Source of the DNA: Clostridia bacterium
GTDB lineage: Bacteria; Bacillota; Clostridia; Christensenellales; Borkfalkiaceae
Direction: 5' to 3'
Assembly (NCBI GenBank): GCA_013316055.1
Contig: WSNM01000001.1
Location: forward strand, 53,689 to 117,688
Length of the DNA stretch: 64,000 nt
Positions 34,909 to 42,876 of the stretch are shown here, one piece after another (position 1 is the first letter of the stretch; the number at the start of each line of letters is the position of its first letter). Under the pieces are notes generated by a model. The model made no database searches. It was not told the DNA's origin and was given only the letters and a program-made list of their open reading frames with translations. The position numbers and the translations under genes were made by a program.

Positions 34909-36185
34909 AGCTTCTGATTAAAAACGGCACGCTTGTGCTTAAAGATAAAGAAATTAAGGCGGATTTGCTTGTCGAAGACGGCAAAATAGCAAAAATAGCC
35001 GAAAAAATATCCCTTCCCGCAAGCTCTGCGGGGTGCGAGGTTATCGACGCAAAGGGCAAGCATATAATTGCGGGCATAATAGATATGCACGTTCATCTGC
35101 GCGAACCCGGCTTCGAGGGCAAGGAGGATATTGCAAGCGGCTGCCGCGCGGCGGTTGCCGGCGGAGCTACGCAGGTGTGCTGTATGCCCAACACAAACCC
35201 CGTCTGCGACAATGCTGTTGTCGTTTCCTACATAAAAAACCGCGCAAAAGAGGTTGATTTGTGCAAGGTTAACCCCATAGGCGCGATAACCCGCGGACAA
35301 AACGGCGAAGGGCTTGCCGATATAGGCAAAATGAAGGCGGCGGGCGCGGTTGCAATCAGCGACGACGGCAAATCCGTTTCTAATTCGTACATTATGCGCC
35401 TTGCAATGGAGTACGCAAACGACTTTAATTTAAAATGCCTTTGCCATTGCGAGGATATAAATCTTGTAAACGGCGGAGTTGTAAATGAAGGCTATAATTC
35501 CACGCTCTGCGGCTTAAAGGGCAGTCCCCGCGCCGCCGAGGATATTATGATTGCCCGCGACGTTTCGCTTGCGGAAAGCTTGAATATTCCCGTGCATATC
35601 TGCCATGTTTCCACATACAGCGGCGTGGAAATTATCAAAAGCGCAAAACAGCGCGGCGTTAAGGTCACCGCGGAAACCTGTCCGCACTACTTTATTCTGA
35701 CAGACGACATAATCACGGGCTATAACACAAATACAAAGGTAAACCCGCCCGTAAGAGAGGCGCGCGACGTAGACGCAATAATCAATGGCTTAAAGGACGG
35801 CACAATCGATTGTATTGTCACCGACCACGCTCCCCATTCCTTAAAGGACAAGCAGGTTGAATATAACCTTGCGGCGTTCGGCATAAGCGGAATAGAAACA
35901 AGCTTCGCGCTCAGCTATACCTATCTCGTAAAATCGGGCAAAATGACCCTTCCGCAGCTTATGCAAAAAATGAGCGCCGCTCCCGCGGAAATTTTAGGGC
36001 TTGAAGGCGGGGCGCTTGCCGAGGGCGCGGTTGCAGACCTTGCCGTTGTAGATTTAAGCAAAAAATATGTAATCGACGGCAATAAATTCATTTCAAAGGG
36101 CAAAAATACGCCCTTTAACGGTTATGAAGTGTACGGCGCGGTAGAATATACCATTGTCGACGGAAAAATAAAATACAAAGCATAA
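34905..36185 (+). CDS. pyrC: Dihydroorotase
   Basis: Class I dihydroorotase, 426 aa: cyclises carbamoyl-aspartate to dihydroorotate in a zinc TIM barrel. Zinc ligands in DMHVHLREPGFEGKEDIASG, then HCEDINLV, HICHVSTYSG and DHAPHSLKDK (catalytic Asp). The end (KFISKGKNTPFNGYEVYG) is the normal C-terminus. Overlaps pyrB by 4 bp and is followed after 12 bp by pyrF. Confidence 0.95.
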   Translation: MKLLIKNGTLVLKDKEIKADLLVEDGKIAKIAEKISLPASSAGCEVIDAKGKHIIAGIIDMHVHLREPGFEGKEDIASGCRAAVAGGATQVCCMPNTNPVCDNAVVVSYIKNRAKEVDLCKVNPIGAITRGQNGEGLADIGKMKAAGAVAISDDGKSVSNSYIMRLAMEYANDFNLKCLCHCEDINLVNGGVVNEGYNSTLCGLKGSPRAAEDIMIARDVSLAESLNIPVHICHVSTYSGVEIIKSAKQRGVKVTAETCPHYFILTDDIITGYNTNTKVNPPVREARDVDAIINGLKDGTIDCIVTDHAPHSLKDKQVEYNLAAFGISGIETSFALSYTYLVKSGKMTLPQLMQKMSAAPAEILGLEGGALAEGAVADLAVVDLSKKYVIDGNKFISKGKNTPFNGYEVYGAVEYTIVDGKIKYKA

Positions 36186-36197
36186 AGGAAAAAACAA

Positions 36198-37112
36198 ATG
36201 ATAGACAAGCTTATTAAAAGAATAATCGAGCTGCAAAACCCTACCTGCGTGGGACTTGATACCGACTTCAACTATCTTCCCGATAATTTGAAGGAGGGGG
36301 TAACGGGCTTCCGAAGGGCCACCAACGCAATCTGCGAATTCAACAAAAACATAATAGACGCGGTCTGCGACATTGTTCCCGCTGTGAAGGTACAAATCGC
36401 CTATTACGAAATGTACGGCGTAGAGGGTATGAAGGCGTTTAAATACACCATAGACTACGCCCGCAAAAAGGGACTTATCGTAATTGCAGACTGCAAGCGC
36501 AACGACATAGGCTCTACCGCAAGCTGCTATTCCAAGGCATATATCGGCAAAACGGAAATCGGCGGCAAAAAGGCGCGCGCGTTGCCCGCGGATATGCTTA
36601 CAGTCAACGGCTATCTCGGCTTTGACGGAATAAAGCCCTTCGTAAGCGACATAATAGAAAACAAAAAGTCTATTTTCGTTCTGGTTAAAACCTCCAACCC
36701 GTCCAGCGGCGAATTGCAGAATTTGAAGCTTGAAAACGGCAAATTTATTTACGAGCAAATGGGCGAGCTGGTCGAGGATTGGGGCAAATTCTTTGTCGGC
36801 AAATACGGCTATTCCGAGGTCGGCGCGGTCGTCGGCGCAACACATCCCGAGGAGGCGGCGCGTTTAAGGTCGCAAATGAAGAATACCTTCTTCCTTATCC
36901 CCGGCTACGGCGCGCAGGGCGGCAGTGCGGAAATGCTTAAGGTCTGCTTCGATAAAAAAGGGCTCGGCGGCATAGTCAACTCCTCCCGCGCAATTATCTG
37001 CGCATACAAAAACGAAAGGTACAAGGGGCTGGGCTATGCGGAAGCGGCTCGCGCGGCTTGTATTGATATGCAAAAGGATTTGTCGTCGACAATAGGACAT
37101 ATGGGAAAATAA
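36198..37112 (+). CDS. pyrF: Orotidine 5'-phosphate decarboxylase, type 2
   Basis: Final step of UMP synthesis, OMP to UMP. At 304 aa it is the long type 2 form. The catalytic block is IADCKRNDIGSTASCYSKAY (Lys/Asp proton relay). Also present are VGLDTDFNYLP at the N-terminus, LVKTSNPSSGELQ, and the phosphate-binding IPGYGAQGGSAEM with SSRAI near the end. AAGGAA precedes the ATG. The stop touches the pyrK start directly. Confidence 0.94.
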   Translation: MIDKLIKRIIELQNPTCVGLDTDFNYLPDNLKEGVTGFRRATNAICEFNKNIIDAVCDIVPAVKVQIAYYEMYGVEGMKAFKYTIDYARKKGLIVIADCKRNDIGSTASCYSKAYIGKTEIGGKKARALPADMLTVNGYLGFDGIKPFVSDIIENKKSIFVLVKTSNPSSGELQNLKLENGKFIYEQMGELVEDWGKFFVGKYGYSEVGAVVGATHPEEAARLRSQMKNTFFLIPGYGAQGGSAEMLKVCFDKKGLGGIVNSSRAIICAYKNERYKGLGYAEAARAACIDMQKDLSSTIGHMGK

Positions 37113-37865
37113 ATGAAAGATTTACTCGCAACGGTAAAGCAAAACGTAGAAATTGCCGAAAATATCTATAAAATGACGCTTACCCTGCCCGAAAGCGCGG
37201 GCGAGCTTCTCGGCGGTCAGTTTGTCAACCTGTCCACGGGCGAAAGCGCACAGCTTTTGCGCCGTCCCCTCGGCATTTGCCTTGCAGACGGCAAGGATAT
37301 TTCCGTATGCTATCAGCTTAAAGGCAAGGGCACCAAAAGCCTTGCCGAAGCTAAGGCGGGCGACAGGCTTAAAATTTTACTTCCGCTCGGCAACGGCTTC
37401 AACCTCAAAAACGCAAAAAATATCGCCGTTATAGGCGGCGGAGTGGGAATTTTTCCGCTGATATATACAATGCGTAAAAATTCCGATAAAAATTTTTATA
37501 TGTATTTCGGCTTCCGCAACAAGCACGCCGTTTGTCTTTTGAACGAAATTCCCAAATGCAAGGAATTAACGGTCGTCACCGACGACGGCAGCTACGGCGG
37601 CAAGGGCAACGCGTTAGACGCGTTTTTGCAGTCCGCGCCGCAGGTGGATTTGATAATCGCGTGCGGCCCGCCCGTAATGCTTAAAGCGTTAAAGTCCGCG
37701 CTGGCGGAAAAGAAAATAGATACGCCTTGCCTTGTATCTTTGGAAGAGCGTATGGGCTGCGGAATAGGCGCGTGCCTTGTTTGCACCTGCAAAAAAACGG
37801 ACGGCGGTAACGCCCGCGTCTGCAAGGACGGCCCCGTTTTCGATATAAATGAAGTAAATTTATAA
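37113..37865 (+). CDS. pyrK: Dihydroorotate dehydrogenase electron-transfer subunit
   Basis: FAD/[2Fe-2S] subunit that lets type 1B PyrD use NAD+. 250 aa. FAD site LRRPLGICLADG, NAD site AVIGGGVGIFPLI, and the iron-sulfur cluster Cys set MGCGIGACLVCTCKKTDG ... RVCKDGPVF. Pairing with pyrD 40 bp downstream shows that the class 1B enzyme is used. Start ATG abuts the pyrF stop. Confidence 0.93.
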   Translation: MKDLLATVKQNVEIAENIYKMTLTLPESAGELLGGQFVNLSTGESAQLLRRPLGICLADGKDISVCYQLKGKGTKSLAEAKAGDRLKILLPLGNGFNLKNAKNIAVIGGGVGIFPLIYTMRKNSDKNFYMYFGFRNKHAVCLLNEIPKCKELTVVTDDGSYGGKGNALDAFLQSAPQVDLIIACGPPVMLKALKSALAEKKIDTPCLVSLEERMGCGIGACLVCTCKKTDGGNARVCKDGPVFDINEVNL

Positions 37866-37904
37866 AATTCAAAAGTAGCGCAAAAGCGAAAGCTAAGGAA
37901 AAAT

Positions 37905-38819
37905 ATGGCAAATTTATCGGTTGAAATCTGCGGAGTAAAATTCAAAAACCCCGTTATAGCGGCAAGCGGAACGTACGGCTTCGGGCGCGAGTTTAACGAG
38001 GTTTACGATATTTCGCAAATCGGCGGCATAAGCACCAAGGGCATGACGTTAGAGCCGCGCGTCGGCAATCCCGTGCCGAGAATTGCGGAAGGCGACAGTG
38101 TGATTTTGAACGCGGTCGGTCTGCAAAACCCCGGTGTGGAAAGCTTTATTGAAAAGGATTTGGGGTATTTAAAGAGCAAGGGCGTTGTAATTATCGCCAA
38201 CGTCGCGGGCAAAACGCTTGAAGATTACGGCAAAATCTGCGCGCGCCTTAACGGTCTTGTCGACTTTGTGGAGCTTAATATTTCCTGTCCCAACGTCAAG
38301 GCGGGCGGTATGGCGTTCGGAATTAAGCCCGAAAGCATTAAAGAGGTAACGCGCGTATCCAAAAATTCGCTTACCAAAACCCCGCTTATGGTCAAGCTTT
38401 CTCCCAATGTGGAAAGCATTTCCGTCAATGCAAAAGCCGCGGAGGAGTGCGGCGCGGACTGCGTTTCGCTTATCAACACGCTTACGGGCATGGTTATCGA
38501 TTTGGAACGCAGAAAGCCCGTTATCGCCAATAATACGGGCGGTGTTTCCGGTGCGGGTATACGCCCCATTGCACTCAGAATGGTTTACGAGGCGGCGCAC
38601 GCGGTCAAAATACCCGTTATCGGTATGGGCGGAATAGCAAGCGGAGAGGATGCAATTTCGTTTATGATGGCGGGCGCAAAGGCCGTGCAGGTGGGTACGG
38701 CAAACTTTACAAACGCAAACGCCATGCCGGAAATTATTTCGCAAATGAACGCGTGGCTGGACGGTCACAATATCGCAAGCGTCAACGAAATTGTCGATAC
38801 GCTAACTCTTAACGGTTAA
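37905..38819 (+). CDS. pyrD: Dihydroorotate dehydrogenase, class 1B catalytic subunit
   Basis: Oxidises dihydroorotate to orotate with FMN. 304 aa, TIM barrel. N-terminus ICGVKFKNPVIAASGTYGFG, catalytic Cys in NISCPNVKAGG, INTLTGM, GGVSGAGIRPIALRMVYE, GMGGIASGEDAISFMMAGAKAVQVGTAN (FMN phosphate). Cys in place of Ser as base is the mark of class 1. Works with pyrK just upstream. AAGGAAA precedes the start. Confidence 0.94.
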   Translation: MANLSVEICGVKFKNPVIAASGTYGFGREFNEVYDISQIGGISTKGMTLEPRVGNPVPRIAEGDSVILNAVGLQNPGVESFIEKDLGYLKSKGVVIIANVAGKTLEDYGKICARLNGLVDFVELNISCPNVKAGGMAFGIKPESIKEVTRVSKNSLTKTPLMVKLSPNVESISVNAKAAEECGADCVSLINTLTGMVIDLERRKPVIANNTGGVSGAGIRPIALRMVYEAAHAVKIPVIGMGGIASGEDAISFMMAGAKAVQVGTANFTNANAMPEIISQMNAWLDGHNIASVNEIVDTLTLNG

Positions 38820-38833
38820 AAAGGAGTAAAAAT

Positions 38834-39490
38834 ATGACTTACAAACAGCAGTTTATTAAATTTATGGTAGAAAACGGCGTGCTTAAATTCGGCGAATTTA
38901 CGCTTAAAAGCGGCAGAAAGGCGCCCTATTTTATCAATACGGGCAACTACAAGTCGGGCGCGCAGCTTGCAAAATTAGGCGAGTATTACGCTAAGTGTAT
39001 TGCCGAAAACAAAATCGAGGCGGAAACGCTTGTCGGCCCCGCTTACAAGGGCATACCGCTTGCAGTAACCACGGCGGTTGCTCTGGCGGAAAAATTCGGC
39101 AAGGATTTGAATTATTGCTTTGACAGAAAAGAGGCAAAGGACCACGGCGAGGGCGGACTTTTCGTGGGCAAGCAGCTTACCGACGGCGAAAGGGTAATTA
39201 TTATCGAGGACGTTATGACCTCTGGCAAGGCTTTAAGGGAAATGCTTCCCAAGCTTAAAGCGGCGGCAAGCGTCGAAATTGCGGGAATGGTCATTTCAGT
39301 CGACAGAATGGAGCGCGGGCTCGAAAGCAGTCTTTCCGCCGTGCAGGAGGTGTATAAGGAGTTCGGCGTCAAGGTCTACTCCATCGTTACCATGGCAGAC
39401 ATAATCGAGGCAATCGAAACGGGAGTAATCGAGGGTAAGGAATACCTTGCAAAAATGAAGGAATACCGCAAAGCCTACGGCGTAGACTGA
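38834..39490 (+). CDS. pyrE: Orotate phosphoribosyltransferase
   Basis: Joins orotate to PRPP to give OMP. 218 aa: FGEFTLKSGRKAPYFINTG, GPAYKGIPLAV, FDRKEAKDHGEGG (flexible catalytic loop) and the PRPP signature IIIEDVMTSGKAL. Last gene of the pyr operon, with AAGGAG 8 bases before the ATG and a perfect terminator downstream. No carA/carB or pyrR lies in this cluster. Confidence 0.95.
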   Translation: MTYKQQFIKFMVENGVLKFGEFTLKSGRKAPYFINTGNYKSGAQLAKLGEYYAKCIAENKIEAETLVGPAYKGIPLAVTTAVALAEKFGKDLNYCFDRKEAKDHGEGGLFVGKQLTDGERVIIIEDVMTSGKALREMLPKLKAAASVEIAGMVISVDRMERGLESSLSAVQEVYKEFGVKVYSIVTMADIIEAIETGVIEGKEYLAKMKEYRKAYGVD

Positions 39491-39508
39491 TTTATTTTAA
39501 AAAATGCG

Positions 39509-39550
39509 AAAGCGGGATACGACAAAATATTTGTCGTATCCCGCTTTTTT
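39509..39550. terminator. Terminator of pyr operon (bidirectional)
   Basis: Perfect 18-bp stem AAAGCGGGATACGACAAA / TTTGTCGTATCCCGCTTT with a 3-base loop and T run. It overlaps the 3' end of the convergent deacetylase gene by 2 bases. Confidence 0.92.
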
Positions 39551-40265
39551 AAAGCGCTTTAAATATATAGCCTTCGTTTTTAAAGTGCATTATAACCGAT
39601 TTCAGCGCCTCCGCGGTAGCGGATTTATCGGTGGAATCATGCGCAAGCATAACTATTTTTTTGGGGTTTGCAACCGTGCTTTTCGCCGCCGTTACAAGCT
39701 GCTCGGGCGAGGGCGACAAAATTTCGCTGTCGCGGAAGGAGGCATTCCAGTCAACGTATTTCATTCCGTGCGCGCTCACCGCGCTTACAAGCCGTGAGGA
39801 AAGCCCGTAGCTCCCTCCGGGGAAGCGGTATAGCGCAGACCTTCTGCCGCAAACCTCCTTAATAAGCTCGTTGCAACGGTCAATATCCTTAATCAGGCTC
39901 TGCGGCGAGGCATAAATTTCCTTGTAGCGGTGTGTGTAGGAGTGCACCCCTACGGAATGCCCCTCGTCAAATTCCCGCTTTAAAAGCGTTTTGCGCTTTT
40001 CCGCGCTCTTGCCAACTATAAAAAAGGTAGCTTTTACGTTTTCTTCCTTCAAAATATCAAGAATTTTCGGCGTAACTCTGTCGCTCGGGCCATCGTCGAA
40101 CGTAAGATAAATTTCCTTCTGTTGCGCCGCGTCTGCAAAGGTCAGCTCGCTTTTATTTAAGCTTACGCTTCCTATAAACACAATCAGTATTGCGCACATA
40201 AGCATTGCCGCGCAAATTGCGGTAAAATTCCTGTTCATAACCATATATTGCGCAATATCCAACAT
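39549..40265 (-). CDS. NodB-family polysaccharide deacetylase
   Basis: 238 residues (alternative ATG at 40238 removes 9). One N-terminal membrane helix (AICAAMLMCAILIVFIGSV) serves as anchor or signal. NodB motifs: YLTFDDGPSDRVTPKILDIL (motif 1, DD), EGHSVGVHSYTH (motif 2, HxxxH), RFPGGSYG (motif 3), KYVDWNASFRDS (motif 4) and VMLAHDST (motif 5). All catalytic residues are present. Such extracellular enzymes remove N-acetyl groups from wall glycans; PdaA-like cortex modification is one option. Confidence 0.87.
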   Translation of the reverse strand: MLDIAQYMVMNRNFTAICAAMLMCAILIVFIGSVSLNKSELTFADAAQQKEIYLTFDDGPSDRVTPKILDILKEENVKATFFIVGKSAEKRKTLLKREFDEGHSVGVHSYTHRYKEIYASPQSLIKDIDRCNELIKEVCGRRSALYRFPGGSYGLSSRLVSAVSAHGMKYVDWNASFRDSEILSPSPEQLVTAAKSTVANPKKIVMLAHDSTDKSATAEALKSVIMHFKNEGYIFKAL

Positions 40266-40288
40266 TTTACAAGCGTTTTAAAAAATTT

Positions 40289-40966
40289 TCAGTTTAAACG
40301 GATATTTATTATGGTATCCGCAATAGCAATTTGCAGCTTTCGCAAATCCTTTGAATAAATTATCCCGCCCGCCGCGTCCTCGCATTCCGCAGTAAGCCTG
40401 TTAAGCTCTACCGTAAAGCAGTTGCTTGTATTCGCGTTGTAAAGGCTGTTCAGCCCGCTTTTTATGTCCGCTATAACCGATTTCGCATTGCCTTGGCTGT
40501 ATTCGCCCGTATCCAAAGCGTTCGCGCAGTCGTACGCCATACGCGACAGCGAGTACAGTGTATTAAGGTTTCCCTTGTAAAGCTCCGCATTCTTTTTCGC
40601 GGCAGAGGTCTTTAAAAGATAGCTGTTCGTTTCGATTTTAAGCACCGAGCATTGCAGATTTCTGTCCTTAAGCTCTCGGCAAACGTTTTCTGCATCCTTT
40701 TCCTCGTAATAGCAGGATACGGTAATGTAATATTTCCCTCTGTATTCGATAATATATCCCGCGCCGCCGTAGGCGGAAACGGCAGAAGAAATCGAGCCCG
40801 CGGAAATAGAATTTTCCTCCATGGCATAGCATACGAAATAGAAGCGAGTGGTGTATTTCAGCTTAGAGCCGTAGCAGGTTACCGAAAAAACGCATATCAG
40901 CACGGTCAGCGCCACCGCAGCGATAACCGAAATAAAAAACGGTGAAATTCTTGTATTTTTCGACAT
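40289..40966 (-). CDS. SPOR-domain-like membrane protein
   Basis: 225 residues. A cytosolic start (SKNTRISPF) and a membrane helix (about 10-32, ISVIAAVALTVLICVFSV) are followed by a SPOR-like region: FYFVCYAMEEN, SAVSAYGGAGYIIEYRGKYYITVSCYYEEKDAENVCRELKDRNLQCSVLKIET, i.e. two beta-alpha units typical of denuded-glycan-binding SPOR domains. The C-terminal 100 residues are helical. AAGGAAA precedes the start. It sits directly upstream of the deacetylase gene, likely in one unit concerned with wall or cortex. Confidence 0.68.
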   Translation of the reverse strand: MSKNTRISPFFISVIAAVALTVLICVFSVTCYGSKLKYTTRFYFVCYAMEENSISAGSISSAVSAYGGAGYIIEYRGKYYITVSCYYEEKDAENVCRELKDRNLQCSVLKIETNSYLLKTSAAKKNAELYKGNLNTLYSLSRMAYDCANALDTGEYSQGNAKSVIADIKSGLNSLYNANTSNCFTVELNRLTAECEDAAGGIIYSKDLRKLQIAIADTIINIRLN

Positions 40967-41076
40967 TTAAGGCAGATTTCCTTTTAAAAGCTTAAACAAA
41001 CGGTTTGGTATATAATATTTGTTTTATGACTTTATTATGTTTAATACAAAAAGCTATTATTTGCGCTTAAAAACGC

Positions 41077-41105
41077 TTGCAAAATTTTTTTTATGCAGAT
41101 ATAAT
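41077..41105 (+). promoter_or_regulatory. tRNA-Thr promoter
   Basis: -35 TTGCAA (41077-41082), 17-bp spacer, -10 TATAAT (41100-41105), 15 bases upstream of the tRNA 5' end. Confidence 0.7.
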
Positions 41106-41120
41106 AAAAAAGTCGTTTTT

Positions 41121-41196
41121 GCTACTGTGGCTCAGCTGGTAGAGCAGCTGATTCGTAATCAGCAGGTCGCCGGTTCGAATCCGGCCAGTAGCTCCA
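41121..41196 (+). tRNA. tRNA-Thr (anticodon CGT)
   Basis: Acceptor GCTACTG pairs with CAGTAGC. D arm GCTC/GAGC. Anticodon stem GCTGA/TCAGC with loop TTCGTAA, anticodon CGT reading ACG. T arm GCCGG/CCGGC with TTCGAAT. The 3' CCA is encoded at 41194-41196. All four stems are perfect. Confidence 0.96.
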
Positions 41197-41199
41197 TAC

Positions 41200-41230
41200 G
41201 CCCCGCCTTATAAAAGGCGGGGCTTTTTTT
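41200..41230 (+). terminator. tRNA-Thr terminator
   Basis: 10-bp stem GCCCCGCCTT / AAGGCGGGGC, 4-base loop, then seven Ts. Confidence 0.93.
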
Positions 41231-41279
41231 GTCGCTTTAAGCCGTTCCCGCATATAATGTAATACTGCAAGGGGGAAAT

Positions 41280-42356
41280 ATGACTTTAAGCGTATGTCTG
41301 ATTGTTCGGGACGAGCAAGCCGTAATCGCCCGCTGTTTAAGCTGCGTAAAAAAATTCGCCGACGAAATAATAATCGTCGATACGGGCTCGACCGACGCAA
41401 CGGTTGAAGCAGCCCGCAAATTTACCGATAAAATTTACTTTTTCGAATGGCGCGATGATTTTTCCGCCGCGCGCAATTTTGCATTCGAAAAGGCCTCGGG
41501 CGACTATCTTATGTGGCTGGACGCCGACGACGTGGTGCCGGACAAAAGCTGTAAAAAAATCAGACGGCTTTTAAGCGGCGCGGACTTCGATATGGCTTAT
41601 CTGCCTTATGCCGTCGCGTTTGACGACGGCGTGCCCACGTTCGAATATTACAGAGAAAGGATAGTAAAAAGCGGCGCGGGCTTCCGTTTTAAAGGAGCCG
41701 TGCACGAGGCTGTTTCGCCAAACGGTAAAACAGTGTATTGCGATGCGCGTATCGAGCATAAAAAGCTTAAAGCAAGCGCCCCGCTACGCAATCTGAATAT
41801 CTACCAAAAGCAAATTGCCCGCGGGATATGCCTTGACGAACGCTCAAAATTCTATTACGGCAGAGAGCTTTACTACAATAAAATGTATCGCGAAAGCATT
41901 GCCGTGTTAGAGGATTTTCTGCTCGGCAGCGGCTGGACGGAAAACAAAATAGAGGCGTGTTTAAACCTTTTTTATGCGTATTCGGCATTAAACCGTACGG
42001 AAAAAGCCTACAGCTCGCTTTTAAAATCGTTTTTATATGCCCCGCCGCGTAGCGAGGCGTGTTGCCTGCTCGGCGAAAAATTTTTGCTCGCAAACGACGT
42101 TAAATCGGCCATATATTGGTACCAATCGGCGTTGACCGCAGAAAACGGCGAAAGAGCGGGCGCTTTTGTCAACCGCGATTATTGCGGCTTTATTCCCAAT
42201 ATGCAGCTTTGCGTGCTTTACGACAGGCTCGGCGACTATAAGCGTGCATACGCTTACAATCAAGAGGCGGGCAAGCAAAAGCCGCAAAATGCAAATTACC
42301 TTAGCAATAAAAAATATTTTGAAGAAATAAGAGGTGTTTTACCGAATGAACAATAA
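41280..42356 (+). CDS. Family 2 glycosyltransferase with helical repeat tail (SgtA-like)
   Basis: 358 residues. GT2 catalytic domain in the first 220: [47 protein letters not shown] (DxD metal site) and [12 protein letters not shown]. The last 130 residues are TPR-like helices ([24 protein letters not shown]). AAGGGGGAA precedes the ATG. It overlaps the collagen-like gene by 11 bp, as sgtA neighbours bclA3 in Clostridioides difficile, so it is inferred to glycosylate the collagen-like protein. The upstream CATATAATG (41251-41259) fits a mother-cell sigma-E/K -10 as well as sigma-A, with no convincing -35. Confidence 0.83.
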   Translation: MTLSVCLIVRDEQAVIARCLSCVKKFADEIIIVDTGSTDATVEAARKFTDKIYFFEWRDDFSAARNFAFEKASGDYLMWLDADDVVPDKSCKKIRRLLSGADFDMAYLPYAVAFDDGVPTFEYYRERIVKSGAGFRFKGAVHEAVSPNGKTVYCDARIEHKKLKASAPLRNLNIYQKQIARGICLDERSKFYYGRELYYNKMYRESIAVLEDFLLGSGWTENKIEACLNLFYAYSALNRTEKAYSSLLKSFLYAPPRSEACCLLGEKFLLANDVKSAIYWYQSALTAENGERAGAFVNRDYCGFIPNMQLCVLYDRLGDYKRAYAYNQEAGKQKPQNANYLSNKKYFEEIRGVLPNEQ

Positions 42357-42708
42357 ATTTTACAGTGTATTTTTCGGGTGCTTCGATGACGGCTGCGGCT
42401 GTCATACGCACAGCCATAGCTGCGGCGGCGGAATCAAAACCGTGTATGTGAACACGCTTACCGGCATCACCGGACCCACCGGCGCAACAGGCGCAACGGG
42501 TCCCGCCGGTCCTGCGGGTGCAGTCGGCGCAACAGGCGCAACGGGTCCCGCCGGTCCTGCGGGTGCAGTCGGCGCAACGGGTGCAACCGGTGCAACAGGT
42601 GCAACCGGCTCTGTCGGCCCTACGGGAGCGACCGGAGCAACAGGCCCCGCGGGTACGGGCGCAACCGGTCCTACGGGTCCTACAGGCGCAACAGAATATG
42701 TCCCATAA
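42346..42708 (+). CDS. Collagen-like protein, 5' part of interrupted gene
   Basis: 120 residues as it stands. The N-terminus is short and Cys/His-rich ([18 protein letters not shown]), then from residue about 40 come Gly-X-Y repeats rich in GATG, GPAG and GPTG, as in BclA-type exosporium glycoproteins. AAGAGGTG precedes the ATG at 42346, which lies inside the glycosyltransferase gene. After codon 116 the Gly-X-Y pattern stops abruptly: EYVP and TAA come from inserted DNA. Codon 115 starts the GCAACAG junction core. The 3' portion is at 50491-51297, and joining them gives 382 codons in frame. Confidence 0.85.
   Translation: MNNKFYSVFFGCFDDGCGCHTHSHSCGGGIKTVYVNTLTGITGPTGATGATGPAGPAGAVGATGATGPAGPAGAVGATGATGATGATGSVGPTGATGATGPAGTGATGPTGPTGATEYVP
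42481..42570 (+). repeat. Perfect 45-bp tandem duplication in collagen repeat
   Basis: Two identical 45-base units (42481-42525 and 42526-42570), each coding 15 residues of Gly-X-Y. Each contains GCAACAGGC, the same 7-base core seen at the element junctions. This repeat could expand or contract by slippage. Confidence 0.9.
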
Positions 42709-42712
42709 GGGA
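42670..42712 (+). other. attL: left junction of serine-recombinase element
   Basis: Core GCAACAG at 42688-42694. To its left is collagen Gly-X-Y sequence; to its right is element DNA with the arm TAAGGGA at 42706-42712. That arm contains the stop codon that truncates the collagen ORF. Confidence 0.8.
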
Positions 42713-42720
42713 AAGTTAGT

Positions 42721-42759
42721 GCGGGCGTTTATTTTTAGCAGTTAAAAGTAAATGCCCGC
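42721..42759. repeat. Stem-loop at left end of element
   Basis: GCGGGCGTTTA (42721-42731) pairs with TAAATGCCCGC (42749-42759) with one wobble, plus inner TTTTTA/TAAAAG. No clean T run follows, so it may be a weak terminator blocking read-through from the collagen operon, or a binding site. Confidence 0.5.
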
Positions 42760-42765
42760 GTAAAT

Positions 42766-42838
42766 AATTGACCGTAATTAAAGTTTGTAGTATCATAAAC
42801 ATAGATTAATATTACATAGTAATATTTCACGGTCAATT
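42766..42838. repeat. Nested inverted repeats upstream of the surface protein
   Basis: Outer 10-bp perfect inverted repeat AATTGACCGT (42766-42775) / ACGGTCAATT (42829-42838). Between them lies an inner palindrome AATATTAC-ATA-GTAATATT. It lies 38 bases before the surface-protein start codon. Candidate operator or structured regulatory segment. Confidence 0.6.
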
Positions 42839-42876
42839 TGCTTGCTTAAAAGCTGTATTCAAGTACGGAGAACATT

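Noticed and set aside
42481-42694. CRISPR-like regular repeats in the collagen gene
   Set aside because: Short GGNNCNACNGG periods are Gly-X-Y codons in frame, with no unique spacers and no cas genes.
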